Assembly: GCF_022559625.1 (NCBI RefSeq)
Contig: NZ_CP042288.1
Span: forward strand, 2,552,155 to 2,616,154
Direction: 5' to 3'
DNA: 64,000 nt
Source of the DNA: Aquisalinus flavus
Lineage (GTDB): Bacteria > Pseudomonadota > Alphaproteobacteria > Caulobacterales > Parvularculaceae
The notes under the pieces are model-generated. The model made no database searches and was not told the DNA's origin. It saw nothing but the letters and a program-made list of their open reading frames with translations. Both the position numbers and the translations under genes were made by a program. Within the stretch, counting starts at the first letter, position 1; the number at the start of each line of letters is the position of its first letter. Shown piece by piece: positions 1 through 9,716 of the stretch.

Positions 1-107
1 CCATTGGCACTGAATGTTTACGCTCCCAAATCTTTTCTCCGCACAGTCACCGGACATTGCGGTTGGACAAGAATTGTCTGCGATCAGTCGCGAGGCGTTT
101 CCCGTCC

Positions 108-130
108 CGTCGGTTTTCCCGACGTTTTTT
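108..130 (+). terminator. rho-independent terminator of a gene upstream of the window
   Basis: A 6-bp stem (CGTCGG / CCGACG) with a 5-base loop is followed directly by six T residues on the plus strand. It probably ends a gene lying before the window; no coding region in the window reads into it. Confidence 0.5.
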
Positions 131-565
131 ATGTTAACTGCAACTGGCGACCGCGTTTTTTTGCTCTGGCGGCGCGGAACACCAACATTGCTGCAATTTC
201 ACATTCCACTGATAGATATTTCAAATTTATCAATCAAGCGGATTCTGACAGGGGCCGCTCCAAAACCGCCGGATATCGCCTCAAACGCCCCGAAAGCGGG
301 AATTTTTATGGTGGTTGGTGCTAAAAAGACGCAGTGGACTGCCTGTGATGATAGCGCCAACGCGAGCGGTGTCTGGTAGCGCCCACATCCCGTACCGGGT
401 AGAGCGTGCGCGATGCCGCTCAGGGCCTCGATGCCTCATCATGACAGTTTGATTTTTCGCGCAATTGCCGTTTGTATGGGTGACCTGATGCCCCGACGGC
501 GATCAAGTCCTGTTGTAAAGCCACTCCGGCAACCCCTCCGTCCGAACCGGCAAGATCTGAGTATT
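131..565. other. gene-free leader region before the cupin gene
   Basis: About 435 bases without a convincing gene. The short reading frames here are rich in rare residues and overlap one another. The stretch around 131-350 is less GC-rich than the surrounding genes. It may hold the promoter of the cupin-like gene, but I see no clear -35/-10 pair or operator. Confidence 0.4.
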
Positions 566-1579
566 ATGGAACTTCCCTCGCCCCGCCCGATCGCCGAACG
601 CACAGACGTCACGGCCGAGATATTCCAGACCGAAATCCTCCCCGCCGGCGAGCCCGTGGTCATGCGTGGCCTCGTCACCGGCTGGCCGGTGGTCGAGGCA
701 GGGCGCTCCTCGGGCCGCGAGGTCCTCGACTATATCCGGAATTTCGACCAGGGTGCCGCGGTCAGCACTGCCACAGGTCCGCCGTCGCTGAAAGGGCGGC
801 TGTTCTACAATGAGGACATGAGCGGCCTCAATTTCCGGATGGAGCAGATCCCGATTGCATCGTCGCTCGACTATCTGATCGACCATGAGAATGACAGACG
901 GCCGCTGGCCTATGCCATCCAGTCGGTGCCGATGCATGACTATCTGCCCGGGTTCGCGGAGAGAAATCCGATGCCACTTCTCGACAGCGCGATCAGCCCG
1001 CGCCTCTGGCTCGGCAATTCCGTGACCATCGCCGCCCATCAGGACCCGTCGGAGAACATCGCCTGCGTTGCGGCAGGCCGGCGCCTCTTCACCCTGTTCC
1101 CGCCGGAACAGGTCGCCAATCTTTACATCGGACAGTTCGAGATGACCCCGGCAGGCGTGCCGATCAGCCTGGTCGATTTCGACGCTCCCGACCTCGAGCG
1201 GTTCCCGCGCTTTACCCGGGCGATGGAGGCGGCACGATCGGCCGAACTGGCGCCCGGCGACGCCATCTTCATCCCCTATCTCTGGTGGCACCATGTGCGC
1301 TCGCTGGAAAAGATCAACATGCTCATCAATTACTGGTGGAAGCCCGGCAATGACGGGCGCGGCCAGCCGCGCGATGCCCTCTTGCACGCCATGCTCACCG
1401 TGAAGGCCCTGCCACCGGTCCACCGGGCCGCGTGGAAAACCCTGTTCGACCATTATGTCTTTCACGAACAAGGTGACCCTGCGGCGCATATACCCGAGGA
1501 ACGGCGCGGCATTCTCGGCCCGCTCGATGGCGAGAAGATCCGGGAGATCAGGGTCGCCATATCGAATATCCTCCGGTAA
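566..1579 (+). CDS. cupin-like (JmjC-type, cupin_8) putative Fe(II)/2-oxoglutarate oxygenase
   Basis: A 337-residue protein of the cupin-like/JmjC-related family, whose members bind Fe(II) in a double-stranded beta-helix and usually hydroxylate proteins or small molecules. The metal triad is visible: HQD (His158, Asp160) and the distal histidine in WWHHV (His242 or 243). The opening, EIFQTEILPAGEPVVMRGLV, is typical of the family start. I chose ATG 566 because family homology begins immediately after it; in-frame ATGs at 413, 476 and 488 would only add an Arg-rich, non-conserved extension. No strong ribosome binding site separates these options. In some alphaproteobacteria such proteins sit beside TonB receptors and tryptophan halogenases, but neither is present here, so the substrate is unknown. 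Confidence 0.75.
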   Translation: MELPSPRPIAERTDVTAEIFQTEILPAGEPVVMRGLVTGWPVVEAGRSSGREVLDYIRNFDQGAAVSTATGPPSLKGRLFYNEDMSGLNFRMEQIPIASSLDYLIDHENDRRPLAYAIQSVPMHDYLPGFAERNPMPLLDSAISPRLWLGNSVTIAAHQDPSENIACVAAGRRLFTLFPPEQVANLYIGQFEMTPAGVPISLVDFDAPDLERFPRFTRAMEAARSAELAPGDAIFIPYLWWHHVRSLEKINMLINYWWKPGNDGRGQPRDALLHAMLTVKALPPVHRAAWKTLFDHYVFHEQGDPAAHIPEERRGILGPLDGEKIREIRVAISNILR

Positions 1580-1675
1580 TCCCGGCGGGCCGGCCCGGCG
1601 CTAACCTTTGTGCTGACAGGCGCCCCCATCTCCCATAGAGTCATATCAGAGGGTAACGGCAAGAAGGGGACATCC

Positions 1676-3706
1676 ATGAACCACACCCACCTGATCCAGA
1701 CATTGATGGGCGCCGCCACCGGCTGCGCCCTGCTCACGGCCTGCACCAGCGAGAAAGTCGCGTCTGCCGGTGAGCAAACGGCACCGGAAGCGGAAACCCG
1801 CACCGTCGAGACCTATGCGGCAGCCGCCTTTTTCGAGACGACCAGCTTCGGCATGGCCAGTTCCGCAGGCTACGCCTTCTCGCCGGATGATGACGCCATC
1901 CTCGTCCATTCCGACGAGACCGGCATCTTCAACGCCTATTCCCTGCCGGTCGATGGCAGCGAGCCGGCGACGCTGACGCAGTCAGGCACCGATTCAACCT
2001 TCGCCCTGTCCTACTTCCCCGGCGACGACCGCATTCTCGTCACCCATGACTCAGGCGGCGACGAACTCACCCACATCTACCTGATCGACGAGGACGGCAC
2101 CTCTGTCGACCTGACCCCGGGCGACGCGGTCAAGGCCAGCTTCGCCGGCTGGAGCGACGATGCCCTGTCCTTCTACGTCACCACCAATGAGCGCGATGCC
2201 CGTTTCTTCGACCTCTATGAGTACGACACGGAAAGCTTCCAGCGTGAACTCGTCTTCCAGAACGATGAGGGCTTTGAGATCGCAGCTGTCAGCGGCGACG
2301 GCACAAGCCTCGCCCTCGTGCGGCCGCGCACCTCGGCCGATTCCGACCTCTATCTCGCCGATCTCGAAAGCGGCGCGGCGCCGGTGCACATCACGCCGCA
2401 TGAGGGCAATATCGCCTATGGCGCCTATGGCTTCACGCCCGACGGCACGCAGCTCGTCTATTCGACCGACGAGTTCGGCGAGTTCAGCCAGGCCTGGACC
2501 CATAACGTCGCGACCGGCGAAAAAGCCGAACTGATCGCCGAGGACTGGGATGTCATGTATGTCCTTTATTCTCCGTCCGGGGACTATCGCGTCCATGCCA
2601 TCAACGAGGATGCCCGCACGACGCTGAAGATCATCGAGACCGCGACCGGCGAACCGCTCGACGCCATCGACCTGCCCGCCGGCGATATCGGCAGCGTGCG
2701 GTTCTCGCGCGACGAGAGCAAGATCGCCTTCATGCTGTCGAGCGACACCTCGCCCAGCAATGTCATGATCGCCGACCTGGAAACCGGCGAGATCACGCAG
2801 CTGACCGACGCGCTCAACCCGGCAATCGACGAGGACGACCTCGTTGACGCACGGATCATCCGCTATGAGAGCTTTGACGGGCTGGAAATCCCGAGCGTTC
2901 TTTACGTGCCCCATGGCGCGGAGGCCAATCCCGCCCCGGCGCTGGTCTGGGTCCATGGTGGCCCCGGCGGCCAGAGCCGCGCCGGCTATTCCGCGACGAT
3001 CCAGCACCTCGTCAATCATGGCTATGTCGTGCTTGCCGCCAATAATCGCGGCTCGTCCGGCTACGGCAAGACGTTCTTCCACATGGATGACCGCCGCCAC
3101 GGCGATGTCGATCTGCAGGATATCGTCTATGCCGAGAAATGGCTGGCCGAACAGCCTTTCGTCGACGCCGGCAAGATCGGCATCGTCGGCGGGTCCTATG
3201 GCGGCTACATGGTCGGTGCGGCTCTCGCCTTCGAACCGGACGTGTTCAAGGTCGGGGTCAACATCTTCGGCGTCATGAACTGGGTCCGTACGCTGGAGTC
3301 GATCCCGCCATGGTGGGAGAGCTTCCGCGAGGCGCTGTTCGACGAGATGGGCGATCCGGCCACCGATGGCGAACGCCACCGCGCCATCTCGCCGCTGTTC
3401 CACGCCGATAACATCCGTGTACCGCTGCTGGTGGTACAGGGCGCCAACGACCCGCGCGTGCTGCAGGTCGAAAGCGACGAGATCGTCGCCGCCGTGCGCG
3501 CCAATGGCGTGCCGGTCGAGTATGTGGTGTTCGAGGACGAAGGCCACGGCTTCTCCAAGCGCGAGAACCGGATCGAGGCCTCGGAAGCCTATGTCAGCTT
3601 CCTCGACCAGTATCTGAAAACGCCGTGGTCGCCCGGCCCGGACGCCGCCGGGGCACCGGAGACGGAAACGCCGGAAACGGAAACGCCGACTGCGGAAACC
3701 GACTGA
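1676..3706 (+). CDS. S9 family prolyl oligopeptidase, predicted lipoprotein
   Basis: A 676-residue serine peptidase of family S9 (acylaminoacyl-peptidase/DPP-IV-like). It starts with a lipoprotein signal peptide (lipobox LLTAC), so it is probably anchored in the envelope. Residues of roughly 50-400 form a WD40/beta-propeller-like region, followed by an alpha/beta-hydrolase domain. The catalytic triad is Ser507 in GGSYGGY, Asp592 in GANDPRV and His624 in DEGHGF, with normal family spacing. The oxyanion motif WVHGGPGGQ precedes it. The C-terminal tail is a low-complexity Thr/Glu/Pro run. ATG 1676 is preceded by AAGAAGGGGA, which decides this start over the upstream in-frame alternative at 1610. 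It stands alone, ended by a strong terminator. Confidence 0.9.
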   Translation: MNHTHLIQTLMGAATGCALLTACTSEKVASAGEQTAPEAETRTVETYAAAAFFETTSFGMASSAGYAFSPDDDAILVHSDETGIFNAYSLPVDGSEPATLTQSGTDSTFALSYFPGDDRILVTHDSGGDELTHIYLIDEDGTSVDLTPGDAVKASFAGWSDDALSFYVTTNERDARFFDLYEYDTESFQRELVFQNDEGFEIAAVSGDGTSLALVRPRTSADSDLYLADLESGAAPVHITPHEGNIAYGAYGFTPDGTQLVYSTDEFGEFSQAWTHNVATGEKAELIAEDWDVMYVLYSPSGDYRVHAINEDARTTLKIIETATGEPLDAIDLPAGDIGSVRFSRDESKIAFMLSSDTSPSNVMIADLETGEITQLTDALNPAIDEDDLVDARIIRYESFDGLEIPSVLYVPHGAEANPAPALVWVHGGPGGQSRAGYSATIQHLVNHGYVVLAANNRGSSGYGKTFFHMDDRRHGDVDLQDIVYAEKWLAEQPFVDAGKIGIVGGSYGGYMVGAALAFEPDVFKVGVNIFGVMNWVRTLESIPPWWESFREALFDEMGDPATDGERHRAISPLFHADNIRVPLLVVQGANDPRVLQVESDEIVAAVRANGVPVEYVVFEDEGHGFSKRENRIEASEAYVSFLDQYLKTPWSPGPDAAGAPETETPETETPTAETD

Positions 3707-3719
3707 GCCTCGACCCAGG

Positions 3720-3750
3720 CCCCTCCCGGATAATCCGGGAGGGGCTTTTT
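3720..3750 (+). terminator. rho-independent terminator after the S9 peptidase
   Basis: An 11-bp GC-rich perfect stem (CCCCTCCCGGA with its complement) around a TAA loop, followed by CTTTTT. It lies 14 bases after the peptidase stop codon. Confidence 0.85.
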
Positions 3751-4057
3751 CCGGAAACGCCCCGGTCTACTCGCGCGGATTGGTCAGGATGAGATTGTCC
3801 GTGATTGCATCGAAAAATTCCGTCCCCATCGCCGAGAACCTGCAAGCCGATGGCCCGCCCTTCATCGTCACTTCCGGCTATTCCGAGAGCCAGCAGCCGG
3901 AGATCTTTTCCAGCGACCCGTGCCTGTCCAAGCCGGTCCCGGTCAGCCGCTTGCCGCGGCTTGTCGAACGGGCCTCGATATATTCCCGCTGCAGGGCGGC
4001 AAGCCCGGCTAAGGCCAGGCTTCCGTCAGTACACGGGTCCGATCTGAAATCAGGCCC
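3751..4057. other. gap with a possible decayed coding sequence
   Basis: About 300 bases between the peptidase terminator and the GH9 stop codon. Read on the minus strand in the GH9 frame it gives protein-like sequence with one internal TAG at about 3876-3878, ending at TAG 3767-3769. The last part contains VTMKGGPSACRFSAMGTEFF, which looks less random than usual intergenic translation. I cannot assign a family. It could be a gene remnant or chance. Confidence 0.25.
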
Positions 4058-6538
4058 CTATTCCCGCTCGCCGTAGAGAGCGTTGGCTGCCAGGGCGAGG
4101 AACATGTAGTTCGTCGCGCCGCCGCCCATGACATATTCCGTCTGCTGCCAGAAGAACGGCCAGTCCTTCAGCTCGGGCAGGTCCGGCCGGATCAGCGCCG
4201 TGCCGGAGATCGATCCGCCCGGGATGAACGACCAGTCGGCCCGGTTCGTGCCATAGGCGATCAGGGCGGAATTCGCCCCGACCCCGGAAACGAAGGAGAT
4301 CGTGTTCTCCCCCGGGTGAACGCCGAGCACGAAATTCAGCGCATCGAGATAGAGCTGTTCATCCGCATGCTGCGGCCATCCCCTGGTGAAGAAATAGTGC
4401 TCGACACCGAAGCGCTGGATCGTCCAGCCGGCGCCCCAGATATCGGGCTCATAGGGCACGCCATAGGGCGTCTCGGTCGCACGCGCGCGAACCGTTTCCT
4501 GATGGGCAGCGACGGCTGCGTCAAGCGCGGCGAGGAAGGCTTCATCCTCGATCATCTCGAGCGCCGGTGCGATCAGCCAGCCGGTCGCGGCGATATTCGC
4601 CGTGATCTCGTCCTGCATCGCGATCAGCCGGTCAAGATAATCTGCCTCGCCGGTGGTCTGGTAGAATTCGCTCAGTACAAAGACCTTGTTGCGCAGGCTG
4701 TCTGCCCGATCGAAAGACATATCATAGACCCCAAGTGCGGCCACCAGGGTGCGATCTGCCAGATCGTCATCATAGCCGCGCATGACGCGTGAGGCAGCAG
4801 CAAGCCCTGCGGCGACCTGCAGCTCGCGATTGGGATTGTCCTCGGTGAAGACCCAGCGGTCGTCCATCGCGTCATAGCCGTCGGCGCGGCGCTGCTCGGG
4901 CGCATCCGGGTCCCAGACCACGCCGTCCGTCTGGTCGTTCGCCTCGCCCAGCATGACATATTGCCGGTTGGTCGGCACGATGATGCCGCGATAGAGCCGG
5001 CCGAGGGATTCATAGCCGCCGACGACCGACAGAAGCCCGTGCTCGACCTGCTGCAGCATGTCGTTGACGCCGTCGCGCTGATGCAGTTCGACCAGCTTGT
5101 TGTCCTGGTCGATCATCGTGGCGTCGTGCTCGAGGCCGAATTCCTCGATCATTTTCGTCAGCAGCCAGACGGTGCCGATCTGGCTTTCAACGCGCAGATC
5201 GTAATCGCCTGCATCATGCCAGCCGCCCGCATTCAGGCCCGGCACATGCTCGCCCGGCGCAAACGGGGTCATCGTCTCCGGTCCGGAGACATAGCCGTCG
5301 AAATGGTTGAGGTCGAGCGGTGCCATCAGGGCGTCGTCCTGATGGTCGAGGCCGTGCCAGACACGATATTTCTCGTTGACCCGCATATGACACATCTGCA
5401 CCGGCAGGTAATATTCCAGTGTCGGTGCCCAGGCGTGGCGCCCGAACACATCACTCCCGATACGGAACGCATGGGTCGTCCGGCCGCGATAGTCAGCGAC
5501 ATAGGCGCCGGGCTCGGTGATCTCGGAGAAATCATATTCGAGATAGTGATAGCGCAGGAACCCGCCCCATGCCTCAGGCGTGCCGGCAGAGACTTCCTCG
5601 CGGCCATTGGGCGTCAGCCGATAGATGGTCAGCCGGTCGGCCTTCAGGTCGCGCTTGTCCTGTTCGATCAGGATGCGTTTGGGCTGGTCGGGGCCATAGC
5701 CGAGCTGGGATACCTGTACTACCGGCTCATACATCCAGTCTTTCTCGACATTGGGGGTGATGGTCCACTCGACAGCGCCTTCCGTCGCACCCGCCGGAAT
5801 CGGTGTGCGGACGATATACCAGCCATTATTGTGATTGGTACGCCCGTCCCACAGCTCCAGCCCGGCCTCGGACGTGATCACCATCGACACCATCGGGTCG
5901 TCCGGCGCGACGCTCAGGCTCGTCCCCGTCGCCAGTGGCGCGGCAAGCGTCTCGCCGTGATGATCGACCAGCGGCCCGTTCGGCTGTACCGGGAAATAAC
6001 CGGCCTCCTGCCCGCTCTCGCCGTCCATCAGGAACGCCTTGCCGAAATAATGCGGCGGGAACAGCTCGAAATTGAAGCCGATGCGGCCGGCCCATTCATC
6101 GGGGATCGGCTCGTCGAGATCGACCGACACGATGACACTGTCGCCCGCACCGGCGCGGACCTTCACCTCATATTCGAATTCGAGGTCGGGATAGACGATC
6201 GGGTTGAAGCCAGTCCGGTCCTTCGATTCGTCCGGATACGCCATACGCTGGGTAATGACGCCTGTCTCGCGGTCGACGGTGCGCTCCACCGACTTCGGTA
6301 CCGGCGACCATTGGCCCGGCGATGCTTCGAGGCGCACATCGCCATTGGCGGCGACGCGCTGGCCATGCTGGATGATGGTCACCCCGGTCTGGTGGCCATC
6401 GGGATAATAATCGGCGAACACGGTGACGTTCAGCCCCGGCGCCTCGAAATATTCCTTGTCATTCAGTTCCAGCTGCGCGGCTGCGCCAGCCGGCGCGAGC
6501 AGCCCCGCCGCGGCGATAATGCCGATGATGTTCCTCAT
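4058..6538 (-). CDS. secreted glycoside hydrolase family 9 (endoglucanase-like)
   Basis: An 826-residue GH9 enzyme, a family of inverting glucanases acting on cellulose and related beta-glucans (some members are exo-beta-glucosaminidases or glucosidases). A signal peptide (MRNIIGIIAAAGLLAPAGAAA) sends it to the periplasm or outside. Residues of roughly 25-300 form a long beta-rich region, followed by an N-terminal Ig-like CelD_N domain (PVVQVSQLGYGPDQPKRILI). The catalytic (alpha/alpha)6 domain holds the catalytic-base motif HDAGDY (Asp442, Asp445), a C-terminal FVSGVGANS block and the probable acid Glu801 in QTEYVMGGG. ATG 6538 follows GGAGG at a proper distance. No dockerin or cellulose-binding module is visible. 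The N-terminal extension before CelD_N is unusually long for the family. Confidence 0.88.
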   Translation of the reverse strand: MRNIIGIIAAAGLLAPAGAAAQLELNDKEYFEAPGLNVTVFADYYPDGHQTGVTIIQHGQRVAANGDVRLEASPGQWSPVPKSVERTVDRETGVITQRMAYPDESKDRTGFNPIVYPDLEFEYEVKVRAGAGDSVIVSVDLDEPIPDEWAGRIGFNFELFPPHYFGKAFLMDGESGQEAGYFPVQPNGPLVDHHGETLAAPLATGTSLSVAPDDPMVSMVITSEAGLELWDGRTNHNNGWYIVRTPIPAGATEGAVEWTITPNVEKDWMYEPVVQVSQLGYGPDQPKRILIEQDKRDLKADRLTIYRLTPNGREEVSAGTPEAWGGFLRYHYLEYDFSEITEPGAYVADYRGRTTHAFRIGSDVFGRHAWAPTLEYYLPVQMCHMRVNEKYRVWHGLDHQDDALMAPLDLNHFDGYVSGPETMTPFAPGEHVPGLNAGGWHDAGDYDLRVESQIGTVWLLTKMIEEFGLEHDATMIDQDNKLVELHQRDGVNDMLQQVEHGLLSVVGGYESLGRLYRGIIVPTNRQYVMLGEANDQTDGVVWDPDAPEQRRADGYDAMDDRWVFTEDNPNRELQVAAGLAAASRVMRGYDDDLADRTLVAALGVYDMSFDRADSLRNKVFVLSEFYQTTGEADYLDRLIAMQDEITANIAATGWLIAPALEMIEDEAFLAALDAAVAAHQETVRARATETPYGVPYEPDIWGAGWTIQRFGVEHYFFTRGWPQHADEQLYLDALNFVLGVHPGENTISFVSGVGANSALIAYGTNRADWSFIPGGSISGTALIRPDLPELKDWPFFWQQTEYVMGGGATNYMFLALAANALYGERE

Positions 6539-6778
6539 TCGTCCCTCCACTTGGATCTGTTCGTTATTGGTCGGCACAGTAGGGCAAGTGCCCGCGCATG
6601 TCACCGGTGTCATGTATCCGGATTTGCCCGCTTTTCGTCCCTCCGGAGCGGCAAAGATCAATAAATGCGCCATTATTATAGTTAATGTTTACGCCCTTGT
6701 GCCTTTGGCATAGAGTGGACAATGTTGTGGGGTATTGAGAGCTGCACGTGTCTTGTAACGTGCGGCAGGTAGGGGATC

Positions 6779-9091
6779 ATGGGGAAGTGGAACGACCGCG
6801 GGGACAAGCCGCTTTTCCGGCGTAATCCCGCCAAAGGGCGGCGTTTGTTCAAGAACGACCCGGCGCCGGACCATCGCAGGCGTTCAGGCGGCAACGCCGG
6901 GCCGGATACCTCCGCCGACCCCGATTTCTGCGAGATACCGCGACGGTTTCCATCAACATCCGAGGAAACATTGTCGAAAAAATCGTCCTCGACGGTGAAG
7001 ACGGTCACCAGCGCGCCGCCCCCTGCGCCAGGGCCTGTCCGCGCTTCTGTCAGCATCGGCATGCTCAGCCTCATCCTCATCGCCATGAGCATGCTTTTCC
7101 TGCTGGTTTTCGTGTTCGGCATCTACAGCACCCATGCGCTGACGCGGGCACAGACCCAGCAAGCCCTGGCTGTTGAATTGAAGGAAAAGCGCGAGAACAA
7201 TGCATCCCTCGTGACCGACCGGGTCGAGGCGGAAGCGCTGGCGCTGACGCCCTGGATCGTCGAGGCCGAGCCCGCCTATGTCGCCAGCCGCAAGCTGAAG
7301 GCGATCAGCATCGACGCCGGCGCCATCGACCATGCCAATCTGGGGCTGTACGAACAATATGCCCTGCGCCGGGCGCCCGAAGCGGCCCTGCATTATCTCT
7401 TCGCCTCGACACGGGGCGAGCGCCGCTCCAGCGTCATCCTGCTGCAGGAGCGCAAGCACCTGGGTGCGGAACAGCAAAAGACCTTCGAGGCCGTACACCA
7501 GCTCAATGGCGGCGAGGGTTATCTCGCCCTCGGGCAATATTATCTTTATGGCGAGATCATCACGCAGGAGCCGGTGCAGGGCCATCCGGAGGTCATGGAG
7601 ACGACGCTGGCCGACACCGCCCTGCCCGTCTTTGCCACCGACCCGGCCAAGGCGTTCCGCTATTTCCACATCGCCACGCTCTGCAACGTGCCCAACGCCT
7701 ATCAGTGGCGCAACGAGATCACGATGCGCAAATATATCACGGAGGCGAACCAGAGCGCCGAGCGCGAAGCCGGGGAAAAGGAACTTGCCGACCTCGTCAG
7801 CCGCGCCGGTACCCGGCGCGAAGCATTCTGTTCGGGGACCCATCTTGAAGACCGCCTGTCCCGCCTGCAGCCGCACATGCTGCTGACCGATACCGGCATC
7901 CTGTCGCTCGATCAGCTTGTTGCGACGATCTGGCTGCCGGTGGCGGATTTCGACCGCTTCATCGCCAGCCATCCCGCGCCAGCCAGTACCAAGCAGGGCG
8001 GCCGCCCCGGCGGCTCGTTCGGATCGGGCGAGGATATGCGTGGCTATGGCGCAGAGGGTTTGTCCGCCGACGGATCGAAATTTTATCGCGACAGTCCCGG
8101 CGGCGGCGTCCCGCGTACCGAGATGACCTATGACGGCCTGCCGCCGGAATGCCGCGGCGCCAACGCCCCCGCCGATTGCAGCGACCGTCTCGCCGCCCTG
8201 ACCTGCAGCGACGAGGCCCGCTATAACTATAATCTCGGCGAGGCAGAAATGGCCCGCGGCGCCCTCGATGCCGCCCGCGCCTATTTCACTCAGGCGATCA
8301 CCGTCGGGCGCACCTGCGGATCCGAGTATGCGGTGATGTCCTCCAAGCGGCTCGGTGCCCTGAACCTGACCTGCGAGTACACGCCGGACAGCCTGCGCCG
8401 CATCGCCCGCGGGGCGGAGAACAATCCCGAAGGCGGCGACATCATCGACCTGATCATCCGCCAGCGCGCGCTGAGGGCGCTCGGCCATTACCGCGATGAT
8501 GTCGATGGCAGATACGGCCCCAATACCCGCGCCGCCATCACCAGCTTCCAGCGTGAATTCGGCTTCCGCGAGACCGGCGACCTGACCCCGATCGAGACCG
8601 TCTATCTCATCTGCGGCGCGGCGGAGATCGCCCGCGATGTCGATGCCTACACGACCCTCGGCCTGATGTATGTCACCGGGCTTGGCACCGTTCAGAACAC
8701 GGATCTCGGCCTGCAATGGCTCAAGCTCGCCGCCCGCGACGGCGATGACGACGCGCTCTACAATCTGGCGCTGCTCTATGGCTCCGGCACCGTGCTGTCG
8801 AGCTACCAGGTCTGCGACGTCGTCGAGAACGAGGAACAGGCCGACGCCTATCTCGAGGAAGCGTCCGATGCCGGCCACCCGGTCGCGCGCCGGCTGGTCG
8901 AGAAATATGGCCGGCTGGACACGACAGCGCGCTGGACCGCGATCCGCACCGATCTCGGCCTCGACGGCGATCCGCTGCCGGCGAGCGACGATACCAAATT
9001 CGAACGGCGGCTGGAAAATGTCGGCTTTGGCTGCCAGCCCAATCCCCCCCTGGTCACAGCGCCGGAAACATCGGCAGGAGAGACGTTATGA
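6779..9091 (+). CDS. membrane-anchored Sel1-repeat / peptidoglycan-binding domain protein
   Basis: A 770-residue protein I do not recognise as a named gene. A basic, Pro-rich cytoplasmic N-terminus leads to one membrane segment (about residues 93-116), and the rest should lie in the periplasm. It contains a PG_binding_1-like module (about 560-615, with GHYRDDVDGRYGPNTRAAI) followed by Sel1/TPR-type repeats (about 620-680, with TLGLMYVTGLGTVQNTDLGL and LYNLALLYGSG). The start is uncertain: ATG 6779 has AGGGG three bases ahead, while TTG 6971 has GAGGA at good spacing and would give 706 residues beginning just before the membrane segment. It overlaps the next lipoprotein gene by four bases. A role in envelope assembly or sensing is inference only. 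Confidence 0.7.
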   Translation: MGKWNDRGDKPLFRRNPAKGRRLFKNDPAPDHRRRSGGNAGPDTSADPDFCEIPRRFPSTSEETLSKKSSSTVKTVTSAPPPAPGPVRASVSIGMLSLILIAMSMLFLLVFVFGIYSTHALTRAQTQQALAVELKEKRENNASLVTDRVEAEALALTPWIVEAEPAYVASRKLKAISIDAGAIDHANLGLYEQYALRRAPEAALHYLFASTRGERRSSVILLQERKHLGAEQQKTFEAVHQLNGGEGYLALGQYYLYGEIITQEPVQGHPEVMETTLADTALPVFATDPAKAFRYFHIATLCNVPNAYQWRNEITMRKYITEANQSAEREAGEKELADLVSRAGTRREAFCSGTHLEDRLSRLQPHMLLTDTGILSLDQLVATIWLPVADFDRFIASHPAPASTKQGGRPGGSFGSGEDMRGYGAEGLSADGSKFYRDSPGGGVPRTEMTYDGLPPECRGANAPADCSDRLAALTCSDEARYNYNLGEAEMARGALDAARAYFTQAITVGRTCGSEYAVMSSKRLGALNLTCEYTPDSLRRIARGAENNPEGGDIIDLIIRQRALRALGHYRDDVDGRYGPNTRAAITSFQREFGFRETGDLTPIETVYLICGAAEIARDVDAYTTLGLMYVTGLGTVQNTDLGLQWLKLAARDGDDDALYNLALLYGSGTVLSSYQVCDVVENEEQADAYLEEASDAGHPVARRLVEKYGRLDTTARWTAIRTDLGLDGDPLPASDDTKFERRLENVGFGCQPNPPLVTAPETSAGETL

Positions 9092-9705
9092 GATTGATGC
9101 AGACTGTCCCCGTCATGCTGGCTGCGGCCATGCTCGCCGTCTCCGCCTGCACGCCGATGGATAATTCATTCCACAACATCACCGGCAACCCCAGGCCGGT
9201 GAAATACGAACCGAGCTGCCAGCCCGGCGAGATCACCGCCCAGAACGCGATTTACGCGGCCCGGTACCAGAGCCTGTGGCAGATGACGCGCGAGCGGCTC
9301 TATGTCAACACGGTCGCGCCGCGTACGGAACAGGACATCAAGCGCGCCAATGCCTATCAGCGCGAGATGGAGGCGCTGGAGGCGGAATTGTCGCGTACCT
9401 ATTCCCGCGCCAGCAACAGCTGTTCGGCATTGCTGAAATGCGAGAGCGGCGCCACCGGCGACAGTTGGGATGCGTGCGAGGCCAAGCGCGGCGACATGCT
9501 GATCGCCCAGACCGATTTCTACGGCATGGGCGGCCGTCTCGACAGCCAGGCCAGCCGCATCCTGTCATGGGAACCCTTTGCCGATGTTCCCGCTGCGGAG
9601 TATGACGCGAAAAAGGCTGACAAGGACGATGCGCCGGACCTCAACCGCAAGCGCAATTGCCCGACTGTCAGTGACGTGCTGACCGTGTGCTCGGACGACG
9701 ACTGA
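9088..9705 (+). CDS. hypothetical lipoprotein
   Basis: A 205-residue protein with a signal peptide ending in the lipobox VSAC (Cys21), so probably a lipidated envelope protein. The mature part is helical and charged, with a KRANAYQREMEALEAELSRT segment that could form a coiled coil, and scattered cysteines (SCSALLKCES, WDACEAK, RNCPTVSDVLTVC) that could form disulfides in the periplasm. Its ATG overlaps the preceding stop (ATGA), so it is translationally coupled to the Sel1/peptidoglycan-binding protein and probably acts with it. No family recognised. Confidence 0.7.
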   Translation: MRLMQTVPVMLAAAMLAVSACTPMDNSFHNITGNPRPVKYEPSCQPGEITAQNAIYAARYQSLWQMTRERLYVNTVAPRTEQDIKRANAYQREMEALEAELSRTYSRASNSCSALLKCESGATGDSWDACEAKRGDMLIAQTDFYGMGGRLDSQASRILSWEPFADVPAAEYDAKKADKDDAPDLNRKRNCPTVSDVLTVCSDDD

Positions 9706-9716
9706 TCCCGGGAGGC

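Noticed and set aside
4961-6664. 567-codon plus-strand open frame opposite the GH9 gene
   Set aside because: It lies fully antisense to a gene with a signal peptide, domain motifs and a ribosome site, and its translation lacks any recognisable pattern.
6953-8878. 641-codon minus-strand frame opposite the Sel1/PG-binding gene
   Set aside because: A shadow of the plus-strand gene; Ala/Gly/Arg-rich translation with no domain.
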